Shown here piece by piece: positions 23,701 through 35,775 of a DNA stretch of 46,235 bases. The stretch is from the NCBI GenBank assembly GCA_018398765.1, contig JAHBMJ010000513.1:1-46235 (forward strand), in the 5' to 3' direction. The position numbers were made by a program, and so were the translations under genes. The notes below the pieces were generated by a model, which was not told the DNA's origin, ran no database searches, and saw nothing but the letters and a program-made list of their open reading frames with translations. The stretch's first letter is position 1; each line of letters begins with the position of its first letter. This stretch comes from Chromera velia (taxonomy: Eukaryota; Sar; Chromeraceae).

Positions 23701-26598
23701 AATTTCTTGAACGAGGGAACCACGTGAAGGGAACAAAACTAGGCCGAAAACTTTTGCGGAAACTTCGCGGGATATCGGACAGGCGCGACGAGAACGATCG
23801 AGCGAACGAAGCAACGGACTAACTGACTGACGGACGGACCTGCTTGGCAGTCTCGACCTCCTTTTCATCGAGATACGGGCGCTCGCGATAGAGAGACGTC
23901 AGCGCTGCATTTGAGAATCAGTGTAGAGACACAGAGACAGAGAAAGGAGGAGACAGTCAGAGGCGCTCATCAAGACGCGGGCGTCAACAAATACAAAGCA
24001 AACGCTCAACGCCTCTCGGCGAAGGAACGGAAGAGTCCTCCAAAGGAAGGGATCATGACATGACATGAGAAGAAATAGGAACGAACAGAAATGAGCCGCA
24101 CACGAAGCGAAAAGCACAATGGAGCCCACTGAATGAATGCATCACCCGACCGACCTTCTGCAAGGAGACGGCGCCGTCTCATTGTCTCCCAGTCGGCAGC
24201 TTCGTGGTCCACCTCCACGCTGTCGGAAGAAGTCAGGGTGGCCACTGCACCTGCCCCTCCCCCAACGCCAGCACCTGGAGTTGCACACCCTCCAGCAGCC
24301 AGACTGTGACTTGAGGAACTGGGCTCTAGGCCCAATCCCAGGGCTGCCATATCAGCGAGGGCCCTCGCCGGTTTGACGGGAGCTCCCGGTTGCTGAAGAG
24401 GGGCAGTAGACATGTGTATGCTCACGCTTGAAGTTGAGGGATGGGTCTGTGCACCTGCAGCTGGACGTGCAGGCAGTTCCGTCTCCTCTTCTCCTTGCCG
24501 TCTCTCTACCGGCCGCTGGTTGTGCGCCGAGCGCGGGCGGTCGGGCGGCTCTCTTGAGGGTAAGCTGGGATGGGACAGAGGCAGTGAGTGGGTGTGAGGC
24601 AACAAGGGAGGCGGCGTAGGACCACTAGCGAGAACGACAGCCGCCGCCATGGGGAGTTCAGAGGCAGTAGTCGAATGCCCTGCTGGGTGGCCCTCCAGTT
24701 GGATCTGCTGGCGGGTCTGCTGCTGATGCTGCTGGGGTCTTTGGGGAGCCTGTGCGAGCCTTTGGACCTCAACCTGTTGCGGCTGGGGCTGGGACTGGGG
24801 CGGGTAATAGTGGGGTGTTTGAGGGGGGGGCTGGGGGGGATGGGTGTGCATGATCCCAGAAGGGATGCTGTCGATGCTTTCGTGCCTCAGTCCTCCTCCG
24901 GTCTCCCCCTCCTGTTCCCTCCACGACCTCTCCCTCTCTCTTCCACCTGCAGACCCGCCCCTCCCTCTCCCCCCCCTTCCGCCACCCGCGGGCCCAGGCG
25001 GCCCCTGTCTTCCTGCAGGCGCGGCCTGAGGCAGAGAGGTGCGCTGGTGCGGGTGGACGGCTGGGGAGACGGATGCGTGGACGGGCGGGGTGGACGCGGC
25101 GGTTTGCGGTGGGGATACGGGAGGGGGAGGGGGTGGGGGAGGAGGGGGCGGTCTGATAGAGAGAGATCTATTGGGGCTCGAAAGCATCCTGGAGGAGGAG
25201 AAGGATGAGGAGGAAGAGGGGAGTGGGCCACCATGCGGCTGTGGCTGCTGCTGCTGCCTGGGAGAGACGAACCCCGATCCAGGAAGGGCAGAGGAGGGCC
25301 CAGGGTGCTGGGGCTGGTGCGGGGTGGCTGTCACGATCTGCTGATGTGAAGGCCCCGTGCCACCTCTCACCCACTGCAGTTGGCTTTGTGACTGTGAGAG
25401 GGTCTGCTGCTGCTGCTGCTGCTGCTGCTGCGTGGGTGCGTCTGTTTGTGGGGGTGCGGAAAAATGGATCTCCAGCTCCTCCCCTACGGCTTCTGGGTGC
25501 AGAGCTTGGGAATACAGCCACCCCGTTTGACCAGCCTGGGGCCCTGAGTAGCATCGACCCAGTACAAGACCATGCGAAATCTCAGAGGGGGGAATGCCTA
25601 TTGATGCCTGAGTCTGATGCTGAAGAACGTACCACTCTCCAGGACACACAGACAGACTCTGACTGAAAGACTCCATACCACCACTGCCACCGTGACCCTG
25701 TTGAGCCGTCTCCAGTAACCGACGAATTTGCGGTATGTCCGGAGCTGGGGCATAGGCCCTACCGACCCTGTGAGTCGAGGGGTCTACCCTGAGTTCGGGG
25801 GGCAGAGGGGACGCTACTGCATTATAGGCATCCATCGCTGTGATCTTCAGGTGGCGCAGTCTCGGCAGAGCACGTTCAGTCTGCCTGTCGCCTGTGTCTG
25901 GAATCAGCAGCAAGTGGGTGCCCAGTTCCCCCGCACGGCCCGCCTCCCCCGGGTGGAGCCCCGCACAGTAGGGCCGAGGGCACTGGGCCCCTTGGAGGCA
26001 TTCGAAGGTCTGCATTGGATTCACAGAAGGGGGGAGAAGGCACACCATACAGAGGCGCAAACTGGAGAGCTGGCTCAGTGACAAGGAAGGCGGGGAGGGG
26101 TGCATTCAGCAGGTGGGCGATCCTGCGGCCCGAACTGACCTTGTACTGAAGTGGATGGTAGAGCACCTCCTCCCACGTATGCGCAAACGGACAGCCTGCC
26201 TTCTTTGGGCAGATTGTCGGGTTGGGGTTCGAGGAAGAATCTGCCCAGTGGAGGTTCGGACAGCAGGTCGGGATGTATCTGAGGTTCTGGAGTTCGTTTC
26301 CGAAGCACGGACTTCGTCGGCAGTACTCAGCACCTTGACCTGGCTGTGGGTGAAGGAACAGGCACCTGCAAGAGAAGGCAGCACAAACCAAAGAGAGAAG
26401 AAAGTTGCCAGAAGGAAGGAGGCGAGATGGAGGGACGAAGCCAGCACAACAGAAATTTGTGTTTTTGTGAAAGAGAGTCACTTACATTCCCTTGTAGCTG
26501 CATGGGCCCTTCTGGTGACGCTCACACAGCTGCGAATAGATCTTCGCAAGCTGCGCGCCATTGAGGAAAAAGTGCTTTTCGGCCCCTTGTGAAGACAT
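20793..26598 (-). CDS. CCCH-type zinc-finger protein, Unkempt/TZF-like, with a long disordered tail
   Basis: Exons 26486-26598, 26140-26365, 24151-26009 and 20793-23052 sum to 4458 bases, 1485 residues plus stop, with phases 2, 0 and 2 agreeing. Finger 1 is C25-x7-C33-x5-C39-x3-H43, and intron 1 splits the codon just before C39. A second Cys/His cluster (C72, C73, C90) leads to CPKKAGCPFAH (C90-x5-C96-x3-H100). Next comes the linker YHPLQYK, then finger 3, C117-x5-C123-x4-C128-x3-H132, across the second splice junction. The order FAH...YHP..YKT..C is typical of Unkempt and plant tandem CCCH proteins, which bind RNA and regulate mRNA stability or translation. After about residue 250 the chain is low in complexity (Gln runs, Ser, Pro and Gly), so probably disordered. 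No RING or other domain was seen there. The exon 3 donor (GTCGGG at 24150) was chosen for phase; GTCGGT, 4 bases upstream, would break the frame. Confidence 0.85.
23053..24150 (-). other. Intron 3 of the CCCH gene
   Basis: 1098 bases, GT-AG, rich in TCTG and CT words on the minus strand near the acceptor. No separate gene is supported inside it. Confidence 0.7.
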
Positions 26599-27341
26599 CT
26601 GCCTTTGGATGTGTGGACAGATAAGCGATGCCTTTGCGATTTGCGGGGCAAGCACTTCGTCTCCCCCTTCTAGCTCATCTTTGCGACAAAAAGTAAGATG
26701 TCATGCTGTTGAAGGCTCGGTGGGGTAGGTTAGTTAGATAGTTTGCTGCTGAAATTATCCACTAGGGGGGAAGGAACTGCAATGTCAAAAGGGGGGATTT
26801 CTTCCAGGAAGAGATTCAGGTCAGGAAGTCGATCGGTGATGTGACTTTCAGGCAGCTGCGCGCAAATGGGCCAAAGTGATCGGCATGGCCCGAAAATGCA
26901 TGAAGGACTTGGTTCCGGCCCAAGTTCTTGAAAGAGGCCCGAAGACACGACAAACATCCGCGAGGCCGAAAGTCGACAAATACCACAAACTGAAAAGCCG
27001 CTCGAATCCATCCGTGGAACTACTCCACGTTTGGCCGGGATTCGGCCGGACCCGCGGCGGCGCGGCCCAGCCTGAGGCTGCATCTGTCTACGTGGAGCGC
27101 CAAGCGCTGTTGGCTCCCTCAGAGACTGCCGTCTCCTAACAAAAGGCTTTCTGGCGGCAGTCTTGTAGGACACAACCCAACTATCGATAGAGTATCGATC
27201 TGAGACGCCCATGATCATGCATCCCTTACACATCCCATGCCGCTTCGTGATTCTGTGTGTCTGATCGCAAGGCCAGGGTTTGATGTCAGACTGATTCTTT
27301 TTTCTGACTGACCTGTAACAGCTTGTTTGACAGACTTGACG
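26599..27341. promoter_or_regulatory. Candidate bidirectional promoter between CCCH and SET genes
   Basis: A 743-base gap between two divergent start codons. It contains CTATCGATAGAGTATCGAT at about 27181-27199, two ATCGAT hexamers. No core promoter element can be named with confidence. Short ORFs in it show no recognisable domain. Confidence 0.4.
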
Positions 27342-27998
27342 ATGTCTCCAGGTGTGTCGCTTCCCTGTGAGTCTGCTTGGGGCAATGTGCCCAACCAGGG
27401 GTGGCTGCTGCCCACTGAGGTAAGGGCCTCGAAGATTCCACAAGCGGGCAAGGGGCGCTTCGCCAAGGCTTCTGCTCCACGAGGAAGCGTCGTAATGCAG
27501 AAGCGTCTCCTTCCCGTCTCCTCTGTACAGTGTCTACAGGACATACCGACTGACAGCACGCTGCTTTTTGAAAGCCTGGAAGATCTCCAGAAGTACCTTT
27601 CCTTGATGGAAACGGGCACTAAACGTTCGGCAGAGGAAGTCCTCGACGTTCTTGCCCACTATACGTGGGGGCGTGCAGGTTTGCAATACGTGTTTTTGAA
27701 CGCCGTCTCCACAGCCACCAATCACGCAAGCAGCGAGACAGAGGGTCTCAACATCGCATTTGACGTGATAGGTGGTTTGGGCTGCCAGAGTTTTGTGGTT
27801 GGGAGGGCGCTGCAGGATATTCAGGAGGGTGACGAGCTGCTGGACAACTATTTTCGTCATGAGATGCCAAAATTTTTCCTTCAGTTTGCAAAGGAGCACA
27901 GTATCGTTCACGCTCGGCAGATTGTTCGGGAGCTTTTCGGACATGAAGCCAAGGTAAAAGAAACACACGTCTCAGAGTGCACGCGCTTGGTGAATTGA
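27342..27998 (+). CDS. SET-domain protein (putative protein-lysine methyltransferase)
   Basis: A single open exon of 218 codons from ATG 27342 to TGA 27998. Family marks in order: EVRASKIPQAGKGRFA (the N-terminal SET strand with the G-x-G that contacts S-adenosylmethionine), FLNAVSTATNHASSETEG (the N-H motif), then GDELLDNYF (equivalent to the E-L-x-x-x-Y motif). There are no pre-SET or post-SET cysteines, so it belongs with the stand-alone SET proteins that may modify histone or non-histone lysines. The substrate cannot be predicted. A GTAAAA donor at 27955 after GHEAK could splice to a lost 3' exon, in which case the last 14 residues would differ. The gene is divergent from the CCCH gene, and its 3' side runs into the polypyrimidine satellite at 28180. 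Confidence 0.75.
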   Translation: MSPGVSLPCESAWGNVPNQGWLLPTEVRASKIPQAGKGRFAKASAPRGSVVMQKRLLPVSSVQCLQDIPTDSTLLFESLEDLQKYLSLMETGTKRSAEEVLDVLAHYTWGRAGLQYVFLNAVSTATNHASSETEGLNIAFDVIGGLGCQSFVVGRALQDIQEGDELLDNYFRHEMPKFFLQFAKEHSIVHARQIVRELFGHEAKVKETHVSECTRLVN

Positions 27999-28179
27999 CA
28001 CGTACAAAGATGCCTTTTCTCTGTATTGGTTCAGCAGTAGTGATCTCATACTTCTCCCAAGTTTCTGTCTGTCCAGATCAGCCGGCCCCCTCTCTGTCGG
28101 GTTGCTCTATCTGTTTGAGCGAAGCTCTGCCTTTTCTCATCTGACCTACTCGTCTTGTTTCTTATCTTGCTTGGTGGGT

Positions 28180-28499
28180 CTGCTCCTTCCCTCCTTTCCT
28201 TCTTTCTTTTTTTCTTTCTTTCCTTCTTTCCTTCTTCCCTTCTTCCCTTCTTCCCTTCTTCCCTTCTTCCTTCCTTCCTTCCTTCCTTCCTTCCTTCGTT
28301 CCTGCCTTTCTTTCTTTCTTTCTTTCTTTCTTCGGCCTTTCTTTCATTCTTTGATTCGTTGATTCTTTCTTTTCTTTTCTTTCTTTCTTTTCTTTCTTTC
28401 TTTCTTGCTTGCTTGCTTGCTTGCTGTCTGTCTGTCTGTCTGTCTGTCTGGCTGGCTGGCTGGCTGGCTGGCTTGCTTGCTTGCTTTCTTTCTTTCTTT

Positions 28500-28559
<60 letters not shown>

Positions 28560-28672
28560 TGTCTCTCTCTGTCTTTCTTTCTTTCTTTGACTCTTCTTTC
28601 CTTCCCTCTTTCCTTCCTTCTTTCCTGCCTGCCGTCTCTTTGTTCTGTCCGTCTGACCCCTGGTTGCTTTCT

Positions 28673-28711
<39 letters not shown>

Positions 28712-28712
28712 C

Positions 28713-28780
<68 letters not shown>

Positions 28781-28866
28781 TCCTTCCTTCCTTCCTTCCT
28801 TCCTTTCTTTCTTTCTTTTCTTTCTTTCTTTCTTTCCTTCCTTCCTTCCTTCCTTCCTTCCTTCCT

Positions 28867-28910
<44 letters not shown>

Positions 28911-28985
28911 TCCTTCCTTCCTTCCTTCCTTCCTTCCTTCCTTCTTACCTTCCTTCCTTCCTCTTCCTTCCCTCCCTCCTTCTAA
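28180..28985. repeat. Long (CTTT)n/(CCTT)n polypyrimidine satellite
   Basis: About 800 bases of near-pure pyrimidine on the plus strand. Blocks of TTTC, TTCC and TTCCC units are interrupted by GCTT, TCTG and GGCT tetranucleotides at about 28405-28490. The 276-codon frame of Phe/Leu/Ser across it is a repeat translation. Confidence 0.97.
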
Positions 28986-30830
28986 AGATTAAGAAAGCAA
29001 AACAGTTTTGATGGATTTAGATGGACTAGCTAGTTTACCGCAATCATTTAATTCTAGAATCATTTTCAATCAAAATTATCAAACTATAGTTACGATTCCC
29101 TACGTTAAAGTCTACATTGTTCGGATGATTATTACAATCATTAGCAACTAGATATAACTAGGTTATTTGCTTAAAATGCCTTAAATACATATATAACCGC
29201 TCGTGTAACCGTCGTTTTTACTAATGAATTCTTATTATAAATTTCTAAGTCGCTTTTAGTATATAGTTTATTTCTAATTTTATTTTACATTTGAGTTATA
29301 GTTTTACTTACTTCCCCACTTAAAATTATCTTTAAAGTCATAAAGTTAAGTGTTCTAACTTCAGCATACTGGCATGATATGATGATACTGCTAGGTATGT
29401 TGTCAGCAGCTAGTTAATTAATTTAATGTTTAAACTTTCAATTTGGTATTCTATTTAGTCCAAACTGCTATAGCCTATAGGCCGGGACCGGTCTGACCGG
29501 ACTACATCATTGATGATTTAATTATCATTGTTTGCATCATATATTAGCCTAGATATTAGCAATTGACAATTCAATTAACTGGACCTTTCTTTCCCGTTCT
29601 TTCGTAAAAGGAGAGAGGGTTCTAAAAGCTCAAGGTAGGAGTCCTTTTCTCTAGCCTTTTCTGAGCGTGCTCCGCAGGGATGGTATGCTGTATATCTTAG
29701 GACTAGACATGTCATTGATCGTTTTATCGATCTCTAAGCCTAGGTTACGCACGAACTGCATGTATGAGTTACCATTTGTCTCTGGTTTCGGAGACTCTAG
29801 GTTGAACCGCCATTAAGTAAGTAAGGAAACATCACTTTTTTTTGAAAATCTGCGCTGCAGACGCAGATCCTTTAGGGTATCTTGAATAGAGGGGCGAAGC
29901 ATTTTAAATCTATTCCTAACACGTTTGCCTTCCTTTTATCCTTTCATCCCTTTATGCAATAGTGCAACACATTTGGTTACATTTCAACACTCTAGATTCT
30001 GTCTGATCAGTCTTTTGCGCTTCAGTCGTCCATGAGGATGAGTGCACTGCTGAATCCCCCCCTTTCTCCCCCTTCGACGGAGTGGCTTCGCGTGCCCCTA
30101 CACTTTTTTTTTAGAAACTTAAATTCAGTCCTTAGCGTACCTCAATTTTTCTTAAAGTTTCTTTTAGCTAGTTGACCTCTCAATTCAATTGAATTCATAT
30201 ATTGAGTCTATAAAGAGTCAAAGACTTTCAACTGTGCATTATTTGCATGCCAAAAGCATCATGGCCCGAATGCTAGACGCTTATTGCAGACCGAATCAGA
30301 CCGGCCGATCTAGGGGCCGATAGCGATGACGTATGATACTGATGATCGTGATAATTATATCGACTTAAATTGACATAACCATCATAAAAGAACTGTATTC
30401 ATAGATTTAAAGTTCATGTAAAGTTGCGTGTGTGCACGCTAACTCCAATCTGTATGCTTAATTGACCAAGCGACTGTTTCAGCGACGTCAATACAATTAA
30501 AGACCCGCCGCCATCCCAGCATGCAAGGCAGCATGTGAGCGTTCTTCCATACACCCACGGGCGATCCATGCTGCTGGACCATGCACGCGCACGCATTCAG
30601 CTCCACATACATTCATCGATGCACTTATGCACGCATGCAGACAAAGAACACTGATGCACGGGTGAAGGAATTCACCCGAGATTGCGCCTCAAATTCTTCG
30701 ACGATGCGCAATCAAGACGCATGAAGGAAGTTGTAAAATTGTGAATTAATTTGGGGAGAGAATTCATTCATCGTGAACTTGATTGAATTTGTGACAGAGC
30801 AAAAGATGGCAAAAACACCTTCTATCTTCT
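28986..30830. other. AT-rich gene-free island
   Basis: Sharp switch from polypyrimidine satellite to AT-rich unique-looking sequence. No ORF longer than about 60 codons, and no tRNA or rRNA is recognisable. It resembles the islands at 12250-15760 and 44150-44700 in base composition, so it is probably decayed transposon DNA. Confidence 0.5.
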
Positions 30831-31508
30831 CTTAATTCGCCCAAGGAGCTGACCAAAGCGCGTGCCCTCTATGTGGTGCCCCTTCCCTTCCCCTGCCTTG
30901 CCATGGCAGGAGTGCGCGGTGTCGACGGACCAAAACAACCCTGTCGATCGACAAACAGATTATTGAGTCAAAGAAACAAAACAACAAGAGAGAGACGCAG
31001 GCCAAACGGCCAGGCCGTCCATGCACGCATCCACCCATCCATCCAATCCACTAAGCGCCTGCATGCCCGAAGGTGGTGTGCTTGTCACGTATCAAGGGGG
31101 AACCACCTTGTCTGTCCTTCTCTAGATCTCTCTTTCTTCAGGCGGGGCCGTCTCTTGCACTGACCATTAACTCACAGGTGGTCACTTGAACTCACTCAGG
31201 AGGAAGGATAAAAGGGAGGTGGACGTTCTTGCTCCGCGCTTTTTTTTTGTTTCTTCGCGAGTGACTACAGAGAGTAAAGGGCCGGCTCCGTATGGGAAAG
31301 GAAAGGGTAGAACAGAAGCCTTGATGACTGCCTCACGAAGTCGCCATGGGCCTCTCTCTCTTTTGCCCTCTCTCTTTCTCTTTGCGCATTTATGTGTAGG
31401 CGCGTGTTTCCGTTGATATTGTCAACTCCCTTTCCACTTTCTCTGCGGGCAAGGCACGGAGTCTCTCTCTGTTGTGCTCTCGACACTGAGACTGGCACCA
31501 GTGAGGCG

Positions 31509-34345
31509 ATGGATTTCCGACAGAGCAGGGGCGCAGGACGGCCTAGCTCTGCCCTCACCCCTCCCTCTTTCCCCTTCAAGTTGATTCCCCTCAGTGAGTT
31601 AGTGGTTCTGTCAGCAATGTTTTTTCTCTTTTCGGTTAGATTCGTCTTTCTTTTTTTCTGTGTCTCCTCCTTCCCTTCCATTTCTTGCCAAGAAACACCT
31701 CTTTCTTTATCTCTTCAACTTAATTCAATCAAAGTCAATTAGGGGGGGATACAGGCAAGCCAACAGACAGACTTGAGTGATCCTTGCACAAACGTGCATG
31801 TTCTTTTGATTGTTGCTGCAGTCAACTCGAAAGAATTCGTTGAATTGTGCTCTTGTTGCATGCATAGGGCTGTCCGTCCAGCGAGTTGTGCCTGCCTGCG
31901 CCTGCGTGTGTGTCTGTCTCTGTGTATTTTCTTTGCTCTGCATGAATGCCACAAAAAAAAATCAGGCAGGCAGGCAGGCAGGCGACACGGCGGGTCTGTG
32001 CAGTGTGCGATCGATGTGTGTGTGTGTGTGACCTTGGGGGGGTAGGAGTGACGAACGACAGGGCAGGGAGAGGTTTACAAGTGCGGAGGAACAGATGCCA
32101 GATCGGCAAGCGGATGGATCGGTTGATTGATTGAGGTCTGATCTGACTGATCTGTGAAGCAGTCGGTGGCCATTTAACCAGCCCGAGTGCTGACACACAG
32201 ATGTAGAGACAAACAGACAGACAGACCCACAAAATTGCTGCAGTGTGGGGGGAAATGGGAACGAACGATTGAATGAACGAAAGCGTTGGAAGGTAATCTG
32301 TTGAGACAAGGGAGGGCTGAAAACGGACGGAGAACGACTGAATTGAAAGTGAAAGGATGCTGGAGGGCCAGACGTCACGATGAGAAGCGGTATGGATAGT
32401 CCTTTCCTCTTTCTTTCCTTTCTTCCTTGGTGATTTGCTTTGTTATTTTGTTGTGCGTGAAGGCACCCCCACAGAGGATGCATTCATTGCAAGGGAAAGA
32501 CAAAGGAAAAGACGGGGAGGGGGGTTGCTCGGTAGGAATTGATGCGGCAGGGTATTTGGGTAGCGAAGATTCGACTTTCTTTCAAGACAAAAAGAAAGAA
32601 GGTCTCATTCCGTGCTTTCGTGCTTGCTTACTGGGAAGAATTTTGCACAGGTTGCTCTCTCTCTCCCCCCCCCCAGCTCGTCATTCGTCCCAGACGGAAT
32701 CAGCGGAAGAGAAAGGAGACAGAAAGAGCAGACGGGCGCACACAAGAAAAGAATTTCAAACAGAGTGGGAATTCGCCCCCCTCATCGTACTCAGCTTAAT
32801 TTCGCTTTCCTTCCCTTCTTCCTCATCGGTCCACACATCAAAAACACACCTTCATTCTTTGTTGAGCTGAAACGTTTGGCTTTCATTTGTTTGCTTGGAG
32901 TGTTCTTGTGCTTTTGAAGTTTTCCTTTCTTGCTTCCCTCCTTCCTGCTTCCAGCCAGCAATTCGTTTCTTCCAATGAATGAATTTCTTTCGGCGGGCAC
33001 GTGGCAGGCAGGCGCACACTTCCTGCCTCGCCATCTCCCAACACACGCTTAGTTACTCATAAGAGATCGGAACATTGAAGCCTGCCTCAGAGACAGACCG
33101 ACAGACAGGAAGGCAGGCACGCAAGGAGGCACACAAACAAGCAAGTCTACGCACGCCCAGAAGGAGGAACGAGATCTGTCTCTCATCTGAGAGCCAGTCC
33201 CTCCCCTTCAAATGATGGAACGAATCACCACGCTCAAAAGAAAGAAAGAAAGAAAGACATACGTGGAAGGAAGGGGGTTTGGAAAGTTGGCGACATCAAT
33301 TCACACATGCCTCCTCAGTCAAAGACAGACACAGTTTCCTTCAGCCCCGCTTCCCTCCCTCCCGAGGAAAACAAGAGCTGCACGCCCCACCGACCGAACT
33401 GACGAACGAATCAACTAACTTACTCACAAACGGATTGATCGATGTACACATCCATCCGAGTGACCATCCACCCGACTCCACGCACACACGACGCACTCAC
33501 ACACACTCACACACGCAACGCACACGCACTCGATTCCTCCCCCTTCTCTAAAATACGGGGACTCCATCAATCATTCGATAACAAAAGCAGCTGCCGAGAT
33601 GCCTGCCTGCCGGAGGCTGCGCAGACTGACAGTCAGACAGACAGACGGAAGCAAGAACAGGAACGAGAAGGTGGGAGAAAGAGGACAATTCACTCACTGG
33701 TTGGGTGACAAACAAAGGGGAAGGAAACATGCCAAAGTCTTTCTTTGCGTTTTCGTTCGTTCGCCTGCCCATTCTTCATGCAGAGGGATCCGATACCGCA
33801 CGTCTGATCTCGTCAGTCCGTGCACCTCTGCCTCTTGTTTCCTTCGCTTTCTTTCTCTACAAACGGAACCGACTTACTAGGGAAGTGGAAGTGGATGAGG
33901 AGTGAGAGTAGAACAAGGAGGGGGAGGGAACAGAGCAGACAAAGCCAAGAAGATAAGAAAGACAACGTGGATAGAGAGAGACGGACAGATACTTCTGGCT
34001 ACTTTCTGGCACTTTTCTTGTCTGACAAGACAGAAAGAAGAAATTGTTTGTTATCATCGACGTACATGCCGACAGGGAAGCAAGGACGTGTGAAAGCGGA
34101 GGCAAAAAGAAAAACAATCATCCTAAAGGAAATAAAAAGAAACATAGGGGGGAATGAGGACTCTCTCTCTCTCCAGAGAAGCCCAACTAAGTACGCAAGA
34201 AAACAGGACAGAGGAAGGGACTAGTGCACTCACTCACTCTTTTCGTCTTCTTATCCTTTGGCCTTCTCTTCTGGTGGCGGGGCGTCTATGACGAGGTCAA
34301 AAGATTGTATGACGACAAGCCAGGACCTGTCAAAGCTCAGTGAAG
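31509..34345 (+). CDS. Putative membrane-protein gene, exon structure incomplete
   Basis: The first exon, 31509-31593, encodes MDFRQSRGAGRPSSAL and then TPPSFPFKLIPL. It ends at a good GTGAGT donor in phase 1, followed by a CT-rich intron. Exon 2 starts at 31822 after GCTGCAG and continues in phase as INSKEFVELCSCCMHR; its end is unclear. A later exon-like piece follows the acceptor CCCCACAG at 32474 (EDAFIARERQRKRRGG in one frame). The last supported piece is an open frame from about 34224 to the TGA at 34345. It gives a hydrophobic stretch LTLFVFLSFGLLFWWRG, then VYDEVKRLYDDKPGPVKAQ, which looks like a membrane anchor with a polar tail. Whether all of these belong to one gene is inference. 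No family recognised. Confidence 0.35.
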
Positions 34346-35775
34346 GTCACTGGAATGGAGTGAGCTGCCTCTTCTGCATTATTCACAGTGCTACCATCTG
34401 TCCCTTCTGCTATCTTCTCTCTCGTCCTTTTTTTCTTCGTAATCTCTTCTCTTCTCGAGCCGCACTGCCTCCCTTTTCGTCATTCCTTTAAGGTTTCGTT
34501 TTTTTTCATCCACCCACTCTTCCATCCCTGCTTCGCTTCCCACCCTCATACAGGCAGGGCAAACGGGGGGGTAAGGGACAAACAAGACAGAGACAGACAG
34601 AGAACTAGAAGACACAAACAAGCGACTGAGGGGACAAGCAGACAGACAAGACAGAAGAAAGGGGAGCGAACAGTTAATTCGTCAGACAGCCTACCCGCAG
34701 TACCCCCGCTCTTCTCTCTCTCTCTCTCCCTCCTTCTCTCTCTGTCGACGCTCCACCCGCCGAGAGAGAGAGAGAGAGAGAGAGAGAAGGAAGAAGACAC
34801 AGAGACAAAAAGAAAGACGACGATCAAAGCAAACAAGAGGGAAATCCTGCTATTAGGGTTGGGGGGGTCAACGGAAGGAAAGAAGGTGCTCCCCTTCTCT
34901 TCCTTTCCCCTGCCCCTTCCGGGTGGCTGATAGAAGAGATACGAACAGAAAAGAAAAAGACGGGCTCGCTGCTCTCTTCTGTCCCTTTTTCTTTCGGACA
35001 TGCATCAATTATCATAATTCGCTGGTTTCTCACACAACTTTTGAGACAGACAAGGAGACAGACAGACAGACAGACAGAGAGGGAGACACAGCGGCGAAAA
35101 ATTCTCTCTGACTTACAAGCACGGACAGGTAAAGAGACAGACAGACGGGCGGGAGGACAGAGCTTGCGCGAGACAAGCCAACACACACCCATAAGCGTTT
35201 CAGAAGAGCGGACGGAATGAACGCAGCAGTCTGTTCATGCATGCATGAATGAATGAATGCATCAGCCCGTCTATCCGTCTGAACTTCCACCAGGTGTTCT
35301 TGCCCTCTTCCCTTCCTTCGTGCACTTTGAGTGAGGAGAAGAGACAGAAGGGGAGGGAGGGTTGAGGAGACAAGAAAGAAAGAAAGAACTAACTGATGTG
35401 ATGTGATGTAATAGGGAGCCGTCCGTCCCGCTCATCCCGCTTCCTTCCTCATTCACGTTTTGCTCCTCCGGTGCAACGCACGCAGAAGCACTCACACACA
35501 CACACACACACACGAACGCACTAGACACAGCGCGCCAAGTCAAGTACAACAGACAGACGCAAGACACTGGTCACATGCCTTTCCTTTCCCTCCCCTCCCT
35601 CTTCCCATTCCCTTTGCCCTCCGTTGAAGGCTTCAGGCAAGTGAGGGCCAAAGGGAAAGTCCTCTTACACACACACACACGCACACACACATACACACAC
35701 GCATGCAGCATTCACACACACACATTCAGAGAGAGAAGACAGAAAAAAGTGGAGAAGAAAAGGCAGAGAAGAGAG
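34346..35775. other. Repeat-rich stretch without a supported gene
   Basis: Has GA tracts (34762-34787), (CAGA)n at 35047-35078, CATG/AATG words near 35237-35262, and CA runs at about 35490-35513 and 35667-35725. A 31-codon two-exon minus-strand reading near 35420-35275 (start MSGTDGSLLHHITS) is possible but too short to annotate. Confidence 0.4.

Noticed and set aside
24588-25208. 206-codon plus-strand ORF in the CCCH gene
   Set aside because: Shadow of the GC-rich, low-complexity coding strand on the other side.
28155-28985. 276-codon plus-strand ORF of Phe/Leu/Ser
   Set aside because: It is the translation of the CTTT/CCTT satellite and has no normal protein composition.
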